Origin: Pseudomonas nitroreducens TX1
GTDB taxonomy: Bacteria; Pseudomonadota; Gammaproteobacteria; Pseudomonadales; Pseudomonadaceae
Reading direction: 5' to 3'
Assembly (NCBI RefSeq): GCF_000313755.1
Contig: NZ_AMZB01000105.1
Span: 1 to 64,000 of the forward strand
Length of the DNA stretch: 64,000 nucleotides
The translations under genes were made by a program, and so were the position numbers. Shown one piece after another: positions 57,779 to 64,000 of this stretch. Below the pieces are notes generated by a model. The model was not told where the DNA came from. It did not search any database and was given only the letters and a program-made list of their open reading frames with translations. Position 1 is the stretch's first letter. Every line of letters begins with the position of its first letter.

Positions 57779-57794
57779 GCAGGTGCTCGTGCGC

Positions 57795-58754
57795 TCAGCG
57801 GCGCTCTACGCCCGGGAGGATGCAGAGCATTTCGTACAGCAGGTTGGCGCCGAGCAACGAGGTGTTGCCGGTGGTGTCGTAGGGCGGGGAGACTTCGACC
57901 AGATCGCAGCCGATGATGTCCAGGCCCTGGCAGCCGCGGACAATCTCGATCGCCTGGATGGTGGTCAGGCCGCCGATTTCCGGGGTGCCGGTGCCGGGCG
58001 CCCAGGCCGGGTCGATGCCGTCGATGTCGAAGGACAGGTAGACCGGGCCGCCGCCGACTTTCTCGCGGACTTCGGCCATCAGCGGTTCCAGCGACTTGTG
58101 CCAGCACTCTTCGGCCTGCACCACGCGGAAGCCCTGTTTGCGGCTCCAGTTGAAATCTTCGGCGGTGTAACCCTGCGCGCGCAGGCCGATCTGAACCACG
58201 CGATCGCAGTCCAGCAGGCCTTCTTCCACGGCGCGGCGGAAGGTGGTGCCGTGGGCGATCTTCTCGCCGAACATGTGGTCGTTGACATCCGCGTGGGCGT
58301 CGATGTGAACCAGGCCGACCTTGCCGTGCTTCTTGTGGATGGCACGCAGGATCGGCAGGGTGATGGTGTGGTCGCCACCCAGGGTCAGCGGGAGGATGCC
58401 GTGGTCGAGGATCTTGTCGTAAGCCTCCTCGATGATGCGCACCGCTTCCATCAGGTTGAAGGTGTTGATCGCCACGTCACCGATGTCGGCGATGTTCAGC
58501 GAATCGAACGGCGCAGCGCCGGTGGCCATGTTGTACGGACGGATCATCACCGACTCGGCGCGGATTTCGCGCGGCCCGAAACGGGTGCCGGAGCGCAGGG
58601 AGGTGCCGATGTCCAGGGGCACGCCGACGAAGGCGGCGTCCAGCTCGTTGAGCTCTTCGGGGGACTGGATATGCGGCAGGCGCATCATGGTGGCGATGCC
58701 GCCGAAACGCGGCATTTCGTTGCCGCCCAGGGGCTGGTGAAGTTTCTTGTCCAT
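57795..58754 (-). CDS. gbuA: guanidinobutyrase (4-guanidinobutyrate ureohydrolase)
   Basis: 319 aa arginase-fold Mn2+ enzyme that splits 4-guanidinobutyrate into GABA and urea. Metal ligands are in LGGDHTITLP (His), HIDAHADVND (Asp/His/Asp) and SFDIDGIDPAWAPGTGTPEIGG (Asp/Asp). The gene is divergent from gbuR across a 287-nt gap, as in P. aeruginosa. With the decarboxylase and two transporters it forms the arginine-transaminase-branch degradation cluster; the aldehyde dehydrogenase step (KauB) is not in the window. Confidence 0.93.
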   Translation of the reverse strand: MDKKLHQPLGGNEMPRFGGIATMMRLPHIQSPEELNELDAAFVGVPLDIGTSLRSGTRFGPREIRAESVMIRPYNMATGAAPFDSLNIADIGDVAINTFNLMEAVRIIEEAYDKILDHGILPLTLGGDHTITLPILRAIHKKHGKVGLVHIDAHADVNDHMFGEKIAHGTTFRRAVEEGLLDCDRVVQIGLRAQGYTAEDFNWSRKQGFRVVQAEECWHKSLEPLMAEVREKVGGGPVYLSFDIDGIDPAWAPGTGTPEIGGLTTIQAIEIVRGCQGLDIIGCDLVEVSPPYDTTGNTSLLGANLLYEMLCILPGVERR

Positions 58755-58954
58755 GGGAAGGGCCTCAGGCTGATCGCTGTCTTCGTGGAAACAGGCTTGT
58801 TGAATACTGAGACCGGATTCTCATCAGGCGGGGTAGTAGAAAAAATCGCTGGCTACAAATAATCACTTCAGAGTTTTCTAAACTAATCAGGGTAGCTAGA
58901 CTGCGCCACCTTGCCGCAGCGGACGGCTCGCCAGGCTTGTGGCCTGCGGGTCCT

Positions 58955-58978
58955 GGATAGATAGCTGGCTTTCTATCC
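58955..58978. promoter_or_regulatory. inverted repeat in the gbuA-gbuR gap (candidate GbuR operator)
   Basis: GGATAGA-N10-TCTATCC has perfect 7-bp arms and lies 63 nt before the gbuR start, between the divergent promoters. LysR regulators bind such interrupted palindromes (T-N11-A class). The remaining 287-nt gap is AT-rich (58855-58900) with no gene. Confidence 0.45.
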
Positions 58979-59041
58979 TCCGTTTTCAGGTGCAGAAACT
59001 ACTGAACTAGAGCGGCCCAGCCGCGGTTTTGCGGAGTCATC

Positions 59042-59938
59042 ATGAGCGCGAGCGCACTGCCCGACGTCAAACTGCTGCGGATTTTCGCCTGCGTGGTGCG
59101 CAGCCAGGGGTTCGCCGCCGCGCAGCAGGAACTCAACCTGTCGACCTCGGCGATCAGCACCTACATGAGCCAGCTGGAAAACCAGCTGGGCATCGTGCTC
59201 TGCCACCGGGGCCGTGGCGGCTTCGGGCTGACCAGCAAGGGCGAGCTATTCCATCAGGAAACCCTGCGCATCCTCGGTGAACTGGAAGGCTTCGAACGCT
59301 ACGCGGCGACGCTCAAGGGCGAACTGCGCGGTACCCTGAACCTCGGCGTACTGGACTCCACCGTGAGCGACCCGGCGCTGCCGCTGGCTGATGTCATCGG
59401 CTCCTTCAGCAGCCTGCACCCGGCGGTGCACCTGCACCTGCAGGTGCAGAGCCCGTATGAGTTGCAGCTGGCGGTGCTGGACAATCGCCTGGACCTGGCC
59501 ATCGGCTCGTTCTTCAGCCGGATGAACGGCCTGGTCTACCAGCCTCTTTATAGAGAGCAGCACTGGCTCTACTGCAGCGACCGCCACCCGTTGTTCGATG
59601 GCCGGCGCATTCCCGCTGAGCTGATCACCCAGCAACGCATGGTCGGCCGTGGCTACTGGAGCCAGGCGGAACTGGCACGGCACGGCTTCAAGCACAGCGC
59701 CGGCACCGTGGAGAGCATGGAGGCGCAGCTGATCCTGATCCTTTCCGGCGGCTACATCGGCTACCTGCCCGAGCACTATGCGCACCCCTGGGTGGAACAG
59801 GGTCGCCTGCGCGCGTTGCTGCCGGCGACCTTCGGCTACCAGGCACCGTTCTCGCTGATTTTGCGCCGCGGCCGTTCCCGCGAGCCGTTGATCCAGAATT
59901 TCCGCGACCTGCTGCGGACGCAGCCGAACACGCCATGA
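59042..59938 (+). CDS. gbuR: LysR-type regulator GbuR
   Basis: 298 aa. The N-terminal helix-turn-helix is in IFACVVRSQGFAAAQQELNLSTSAISTYMSQLENQLGIVLCHRGRGGFGLTSKGE, a normal LysR start, followed by a periplasmic-binding-like effector domain (about 90-295). It is expected to activate gbuA in response to 4-guanidinobutyrate. The stop overlaps the next gene by 4 nt (ATGA), so GbuR and the tRNA-modifying enzyme are translationally coupled. Confidence 0.9.
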   Translation: MSASALPDVKLLRIFACVVRSQGFAAAQQELNLSTSAISTYMSQLENQLGIVLCHRGRGGFGLTSKGELFHQETLRILGELEGFERYAATLKGELRGTLNLGVLDSTVSDPALPLADVIGSFSSLHPAVHLHLQVQSPYELQLAVLDNRLDLAIGSFFSRMNGLVYQPLYREQHWLYCSDRHPLFDGRRIPAELITQQRMVGRGYWSQAELARHGFKHSAGTVESMEAQLILILSGGYIGYLPEHYAHPWVEQGRLRALLPATFGYQAPFSLILRRGRSREPLIQNFRDLLRTQPNTP

Positions 59939-60528
59939 GCCGGATCCGCTGCCCGCGCTGCGAACGTCCGCTGAACCACTGCCTGTGTGCGCTGATCCCG
60001 CGTCTGCACAACCGCACCCGCGTGCTCCTGCTGCAGCACCCGAGCGAGGTCGGGCATGCGCTGAACACTGCGCGTCTGGCCGTGCTTGGCCTGGCCAATG
60101 CGCAGCTGATGGTGGGCGAGGATTTCAGCGATCTGGACCTGTCCGCCTGGGACGCCTGGCTACTGTTCCCCGGCGAGTCCGCCGTGGTGTTGGCAGAGCT
60201 GGCTGCGAAGCCTGTGGATAAGCCGCGACTGCTGGTGGTGCCCGACGGCACCTGGCGCAAGGCGCGCAAGCTGCTGCACCTCAACCCCAATCTCGAGGCA
60301 TTGCCGCGCGTGGTGCTGCCGGGCGGGCTGAGCTCGCGCTACCGCCTGCGCAAGGCGCCGGCCGAAGGCGCGCTGTCCACCATCGAAGCCGTCGCGCATG
60401 CCCTCGATGCGCTGGATGCGCCGCAGTCCCACGCCGACCTTTTGCGCCCGTTCGATGCGTTGATCGAAGGGCAGATCGCAGCGATGGGCGAGGAGACCTT
60501 CTTGCGCAACCACGGGCCGCGAGGGTGA
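59935..60528 (+). CDS. tapT: DTW-domain tRNA-uridine aminocarboxypropyltransferase
   Basis: 197 aa. CPRCERPLNHCLCALIP is the N-terminal zinc motif, and VPDGTWRKARKLL is the DTW box (here D-G-T-W) of TapT/TuaA-type enzymes that put a 3-amino-3-carboxypropyl group on tRNA uridine (acp3U47) from SAM. SSRYRLRKAPAEGALSTIEAVAHAL is the conserved SAM site region. The symbol is given by family; a different tRNA position is possible. It overlaps gbuR by 4 nt. Confidence 0.85.
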   Translation: MSRIRCPRCERPLNHCLCALIPRLHNRTRVLLLQHPSEVGHALNTARLAVLGLANAQLMVGEDFSDLDLSAWDAWLLFPGESAVVLAELAAKPVDKPRLLVVPDGTWRKARKLLHLNPNLEALPRVVLPGGLSSRYRLRKAPAEGALSTIEAVAHALDALDAPQSHADLLRPFDALIEGQIAAMGEETFLRNHGPRG

Positions 60529-60592
60529 CGCTAACCCGCCTGCAGCCGATTGTCCGGCGGGCGCACCTACGTCGTGTTGGTCCTGTGGATAT

Positions 60593-60916
60593 TCAGGTTT
60601 GCGGGGACACGGCGCGATAGCGCTCCACCAGCAGCGGCAGGGCCCGCTCACGCCAGAATTGGTTGCTGATCATCCCGCTGGACATGCCTCCGTGGGCGTG
60701 ACGCGGCAGGTATACGTGGGTGGGATGGTCCAGCTGGACACCGGCGAGCTGCTCGAACAGCTCCGTAAGCAGTTGCACCAGCTCTGCCTCGCTGGCGGGC
60801 AAGGGGATTTCGACGAACTGCTCGGCCATTTCCCACCACAGGTAGGGATCGCCACGCAGCCCCCAATACAGGGGCTCTTCGCGGAACAGTTCGGCGACTG
60901 AGGGGACATCAAGCAT
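60593..60916 (-). CDS. conserved hypothetical protein
   Basis: 107 aa. It starts MLDVPSVAELFREEPLYWGLRGDPYLWWEM and ends QFWRERALPLLVERYRAVSPQT. The composition is helical and rich in Trp, Glu and Leu, with a central LVQLLTELFEQLAGV helix. There is no signal peptide or known motif, and no close operon partner: the gene is convergent with tapT (64-nt gap) and divergent from the ABC-F gene. Confidence 0.65.
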   Translation of the reverse strand: MLDVPSVAELFREEPLYWGLRGDPYLWWEMAEQFVEIPLPASEAELVQLLTELFEQLAGVQLDHPTHVYLPRHAHGGMSSGMISNQFWRERALPLLVERYRAVSPQT

Positions 60917-61079
60917 GGGGCGGACTTCCTTGTGCTGCGTGCGGGGCGGCCGCGCGCTGGCGGGGAGGCAGTGTCGCCGCTCGCGAGGGTGCCTGGGAAG
61001 GTTCTCTGCGCTGATTTCTGCCCGGCGGCCGCACCTGCGCCGCCCTTGCCGTTATACTGCGCCCCTCATTCCCCTTTGC

Positions 61080-61105
61080 GAGGTGTTCGTCCGATGCGCA
61101 ATTGA
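61080..61105 (+). promoter_or_regulatory. three-residue upstream ORF in the ABC-F leader
   Basis: A GAGGTG ribosome-like site (61080-61085) lies 8 nt before ATG CGC AAT TGA (61094-61105), encoding Met-Arg-Asn. The TGA overlaps another ATG in the ABC-F frame. A -10-like TATACT (61053-61058) is upstream and a CCGTG/CACGG hairpin (61111-61124) downstream. The leader from 60917 to 61182 (266 nt) holds nothing else I recognise. Confidence 0.35.
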
Positions 61106-61182
61106 TGCCGCCGTGGTTTCACGGCCCGTTTCCTTCCCTGGCCCGTTGCCGGGGGATTTTCGGCATCAATCCGGATTTGCGC

Positions 61183-62793
61183 ATGACGAGCCCGCTCACC
61201 CTGGCGCTGCAAGGCGTCTCTTTCCAATTGCCCAGTGGCGAGATGCTGCTGAGTGACCTCAACGAAACCTTCGACCACCGCCGCACGGCACTGGTCGGGC
61301 GCAATGGTGCGGGCAAGTCCGTGCTGGCGCGGATCATCGCCGGCGAGCTGGCCGCCACTGCCGGCCGCTGCCTGGCGTCCGGGCCGCTGCATTACCTGCC
61401 GCAGCGCATTGAACCGCAGGCATTGCGCAGTGTGGCCGAGCTGGCCGGCGTACAGCCGATGCTGGATGCGCTGGCTCGCGTCGAGGCCGGTGGTGTCGCC
61501 CCCGCTGACTTCGAGCACCTCGATGGCCACTGGGATATCCGCGCCCGCCTGGAGGCCGAATTGGCTGCCGCCGGGCTCGCCTATCTGCGGCCGGACACGC
61601 CCGCCTCGCGCCTCAGTGGCGGCGAATGCACGCGAGTGGCGCTGCTCGGCGCCTGGCTCAGCAACGCGGACTGGCTGATCCTCGACGAGCCCAGCAACCA
61701 CCTCGACCGCGCCGGCCGCGAAGCCCTGCGCGAGCAGCTGCAGCGCTGGCGCGGCGGCCTGATCCTGATCAGTCATGACCCCCTGCTGCTCGACGACATG
61801 CAGCGCATCGTCGAACTGTCAGCGGCCGGCCTGCGCAGCTATTCCGGCGACTATGCCTTCTACCGCGAGGTGCACCAGCAGGAGCAGGACAACGCCCAGC
61901 GTGAGTTGCAACGGTGCAAGCTGGAGCGTGATCGCCAGCAGCACGCCATGCAGGAGCAGCGCGAGCGCCAGGAGCACCGGCAGGCGAGAGGGCGCAAGGA
62001 TGCGAGAGAAGCCAACCAGGCGAAGATCCTCGTCGACCGGCAGAAGGAGCGCAGTCAGACAAGCATCGCACGCCTGGCCACGCAGCATGAGGATCGACGC
62101 GACCGACTGGCGCAGGGCGTGCGGGAGGCATTCGAGCGATTGCGCGAGGGCGCTGCGGTGGTCTTGAACGCACCGGACTGCGAGTTGCCCGAATCCCGTG
62201 GCGTCTTGCTGCTGGAAGCACTGCGCCTGCCGTTCGGCAATGCCGCGCCGCTGGATTTGCAGGTGAGCGGCCCGCGCCGCGTGGCGGTCACCGGGCGCAA
62301 CGGCAGCGGCAAGTCGACGCTGCTCAAGGTCATCGCGGGCGTGCTGGAGCCTGCGACGGGCTCGTGCGCGGTGAGGGTGCGCAGTGCCTATCTGGACCAG
62401 CATCTCGCCGCGTTGCTGCCTGAGCGCTCGGCGCTGGAGCTGCTGCGCGGGCGCAATCCCGTGGCCGACCTGTCGGTCCTTCGCACGCGTCTGGCGCAGC
62501 TGGGGTTGCCGGCGGCGCGGGTCGAGCTGCCCAGTGCGCTGCTCAGTGGCGGTGAGCGGTTGAAGGCGGCGCTGGCGTGCGAGCTCTACGCCGAGCATCC
62601 AGCGCAGTTGCTGCTCCTGGACGAGCCCGACAACCACCTCGACCTGCCGTCTCGCGAGGCGCTGGAGGATCTGCTGCGGCAGTACCGTGGCGCATTGCTG
62701 GTGGTGTCCCATGATGCTGCGTTTCTCGACCGGCTGAACCTGGACGCCCGGCTGGAATGCGCGGAGGGCGGCTGGCGCTGGATGGCCGAGTGA
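61183..62793 (+). CDS. ABC-F family ATPase
   Basis: 536 aa, two ABC domains without membrane segments. Domain 1 has Walker A GRNGAGKSV, signature LSGGECTRVALL and Walker B LILDEPSNHLD. A highly charged linker (about 240-330, rich in Glu, Arg, Gln) is the ABC-F P-site tRNA-interaction motif region. Domain 2 has GRNGSGKST, LLSGGERLKAAL and LLLLDEPDNHLD. ABC-F proteins act on the ribosome, not in transport, and some give antibiotic resistance; this subgroup (Uup/YheS-like) has a short linker. ATG 61183 is preferred to 61105, which would add 26 residues. Confidence 0.85.
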   Translation: MTSPLTLALQGVSFQLPSGEMLLSDLNETFDHRRTALVGRNGAGKSVLARIIAGELAATAGRCLASGPLHYLPQRIEPQALRSVAELAGVQPMLDALARVEAGGVAPADFEHLDGHWDIRARLEAELAAAGLAYLRPDTPASRLSGGECTRVALLGAWLSNADWLILDEPSNHLDRAGREALREQLQRWRGGLILISHDPLLLDDMQRIVELSAAGLRSYSGDYAFYREVHQQEQDNAQRELQRCKLERDRQQHAMQEQRERQEHRQARGRKDAREANQAKILVDRQKERSQTSIARLATQHEDRRDRLAQGVREAFERLREGAAVVLNAPDCELPESRGVLLLEALRLPFGNAAPLDLQVSGPRRVAVTGRNGSGKSTLLKVIAGVLEPATGSCAVRVRSAYLDQHLAALLPERSALELLRGRNPVADLSVLRTRLAQLGLPAARVELPSALLSGGERLKAALACELYAEHPAQLLLLDEPDNHLDLPSREALEDLLRQYRGALLVVSHDAAFLDRLNLDARLECAEGGWRWMAE

Positions 62794-62971
62794 GGCTTTA
62801 CCGGCCGGGAAGGGCTGGGTAGGATCGACCTCCCTTTCTTTCCGGCTGCCTCTGCCGTGTTCCGCCCAGGCGTTGAATCGCGAAGCGGGCATTCATGCTG
62901 CCGACGCTCCAACGGCCGTCACCGTGTGTGGCGCGCTATCCCTTTCGTGATCGCTGAATCAGGATGATTCC

Positions 62972-63415
62972 ATGCTTATTCGCCAACGCATCGCTGCGGA
63001 TAATCCGCGGCTGCTCGATATCTGGCTGGGCGCCGTGCGCGCAACCCACCACTTCCTCCAGGCGTCGGACATCGACGACCTGCTGCCTCAGGTCCGCGAC
63101 CTCTACCTGCCGGCCGTCGCGGTCTGGGTGGCGGTGGATGCCGAAGACCGCCCGCTGGGCTTCATCGGCCTCAACGAGTGCCATGTGGAGATGCTCTTCA
63201 TCGATCCGGACTGCCGGGGGCGCGGCCTGGGCCGCGCGCTGCTGGATTTCGTGCGGGAGTTGCGCGGCACGCTGAGTGTCGACGTCAACGAGCAGAACCC
63301 GCAGGCGGTGGGATTCTATCGACACTACGGCTTCGTCCAGACCGGACGCTCGCCCACCGATGGCGAGGGGCGACCGTTCCCGCTGCTGCACATGAGCCTG
63401 CCGGCCCCTGAATAA
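62972..63415 (+). CDS. GNAT-family N-acetyltransferase (YjaB-like)
   Basis: 147 aa. LFIDPDCRGRGLGRALLDFVRE is the acetyl-CoA loop, preceded by LGFIGLNECHVEM and followed by VDVNEQNPQAVGFYRHYGFVQTGRSPTD. The close match is YjaB/PhnO-type small-molecule acetyltransferases. Substrate is unknown. It is convergent with the monooxygenase gene (19 nt apart). Confidence 0.85.
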   Translation: MLIRQRIAADNPRLLDIWLGAVRATHHFLQASDIDDLLPQVRDLYLPAVAVWVAVDAEDRPLGFIGLNECHVEMLFIDPDCRGRGLGRALLDFVRELRGTLSVDVNEQNPQAVGFYRHYGFVQTGRSPTDGEGRPFPLLHMSLPAPE

Positions 63416-63434
63416 GGCATGGCCTACAACAGGT

Positions 63435-63791
63435 TTACGCGCTGTGCTCCGTCTCGCCACTGCCGAAGCGGATGCTTCGCGCGCCGAGCTTGAGCAGGCT
63501 GTCGGCGAACAGGTCGCTGGCGGTCTGGCGGCAGTCCCAGGCGGCTTCCCAGTCTTCCTGTCGCCGCCAGTGCAGGCGGCCGACCAGGCGCTGGGGTTCA
63601 CCTTCGGCATGCAGCTCGCTGGCGAGGTAGCCGGGGCGCCGGTAGAACAGTGCCTGCAGGTGCGACAGGTAATCGCCCAGGCGCGCGGCGATGTGCGGAC
63701 GTTGCTGGGGTGTCACGTCGATCTCGATCTGCAGGATGAAGTGCGGATTGTCCACGCAGGCATGGGCGGTGATCGGGGCGGGTTGCGTCAT
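63435..63791 (-). CDS. antibiotic-biosynthesis-monooxygenase (ABM) domain protein, SoxR target
   Basis: 118 aa, ABM-type ferredoxin-like fold: NPHFILQIEIDVTPQQRPHIAARLGDYLSHLQALFYRRPGYLASELHAEGEP and LVGRLHWRRQEDWEAAW. It is likely a small cofactor-independent monooxygenase acting on redox-cycling compounds. Its promoter has a SoxR operator in the 19-bp spacer, and soxR is divergent; in P. aeruginosa the corresponding gene (PA2274) is one of the few SoxR targets (memory). Confidence 0.83.
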   Translation of the reverse strand: MTQPAPITAHACVDNPHFILQIEIDVTPQQRPHIAARLGDYLSHLQALFYRRPGYLASELHAEGEPQRLVGRLHWRRQEDWEAAWDCRQTASDLFADSLLKLGARSIRFGSGETEHSA

Positions 63792-63836
63792 GTTCCTTGG
63801 CTCCCTGGCTTGTACCGAATGCCTGGCGAGGGTAAA

Positions 63837-63856
63837 ACCTCAACATAAGTTGAGGT
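63837..63856. promoter_or_regulatory. SoxR box in a long-spacer promoter
   Basis: ACCTCAAC-ATAA-GTTGAGGT is a perfect 8-bp inverted repeat matching the CCTCAA...TTGAGG core bound by SoxR. On the minus strand it fills the 19-bp spacer between TTGACC (-35, 63860-63855) and TACCCT (-10, 63835-63830). An over-long spacer that needs SoxR to bend DNA is the hallmark of SoxR-type promoters. The start for the ABM gene should be at about 63823. Confidence 0.85.
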
Positions 63857-63865
63857 CAATAGCCC

Positions 63866-64000
63866 ATGAAAGAATCTTCTTCCTGCTCCATGCACCGCGA
63901 GTTGAGTGTCGGCGAACTGGCCAAACGCGCCGGCGTGGCCGTTTCCGCGCTGCACTTCTACGAGGCCAGGGGGCTGATCAGCAGTTCCCGCAACGCCGGC
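63866..64000 (+). CDS. soxR: redox-sensing MerR-family regulator SoxR (5' part)
   Basis: Only the first 45 codons are in the window. They read [21 protein letters not shown] followed by [24 protein letters not shown], the MerR helix-turn-helix as it appears in SoxR. The C-terminal [2Fe-2S] cysteines lie beyond the edge. The gene diverges from its target with the SoxR box between them. In Pseudomonas SoxR responds to redox-cycling pigments and related compounds. Confidence 0.9.
   Translation, partial: MKESSSCSMHRELSVGELAKRAGVAVSALHFYEARGLISSSRNAG

Overview
The window is chromosomal DNA of a Pseudomonas. It has high GC and dense, short-spaced operons. GacS, RelA-MazG, LpxO, AceK, PtrB, GbuA/GbuR and SoxR read as typical Pseudomonas proteins. 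Gene blocks follow Pseudomonas aeruginosa order (compared from memory), but blocks that are far apart in PAO1 are joined here. This points to a relative in the P. aeruginosa group, such as the citronellolis/nitroreducens/knackmussii neighbourhood, rather than P. aeruginosa itself. I see no prophage, transposase, plasmid gene, rRNA or CRISPR array.

Layout. 0-14 kb: the first 25 nt of an initiator tRNA on the minus strand, dinB, two small hypotheticals, ldhA-gacS, a PirRS-like two-component pair, cysM-rlmD, relA-mazG. 14-17 kb: lpxO, a DUF2058 protein, a Rof-like protein, and a divergent pair of a CPVC thioredoxin-fold protein and a cysteine-rich MarR regulator. 17-26 kb: a FadL porin, an orphan phage-like gene, a Sel1 protein, a sulfurtransferase, an acyltransferase, an SMP-30 protein, rnd-ycgL-hydroxyacid dehydrogenase, a nitroreductase. 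26-34 kb: ycgN, a CPCC protein, ptrB, a membrane protein, HIT, a glutamine amidotransferase, DUF2937, aceK, GNAT. 34-43 kb: two convergent EamA transporters around a repeat cluster, an orphan polyamine-binding protein, cysK, MoxR-VWA, AraC, DUF3079. 43-51 kb: a lipoprotein, a methyltransferase, a MscS-type channel, acetylpolyamine amidohydrolase with a second polyamine-binding protein, EamA. 51-60 kb: a small-protein locus with an Anr-type box and a structured leader, an MBL-fold hydrolase, and a guanidino-compound catabolic cluster (2-ketoarginine-type decarboxylase, two transporters, NTF2-like protein, gbuA, gbuR). 60-64 kb: DTW-domain tRNA modification enzyme, a hypothetical, ABC-F ATPase, GNAT, a monooxygenase and soxR sharing a textbook SoxR operator.

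Physiological themes are stress and redox control (GacS, RelA, SoxR, MarR), polyamine and guanidino-compound catabolism (AphA, two binding proteins, GbuA, ketoarginine-type decarboxylase), cysteine synthesis (CysM, CysK), and envelope work (LpxO, FadL, acyltransferase, MscS).

Two dispersed repeat families occupy the intergenic space. One is a REPIN family with arm GTAGGAGCGAGCTTGCTCGC, present as four pairs and one diverged single palindrome. The other is a CCCTCTCCCT-type palindromic family at 35.2, 40.3 and 52.5 kb, which includes a 104-bp tandem duplication. Where a protein start differs from the longest open frame, it was chosen by ribosome-binding site and family length, as stated in each entry. 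Locus numbers and comparisons with other genomes are from memory and were not searched.
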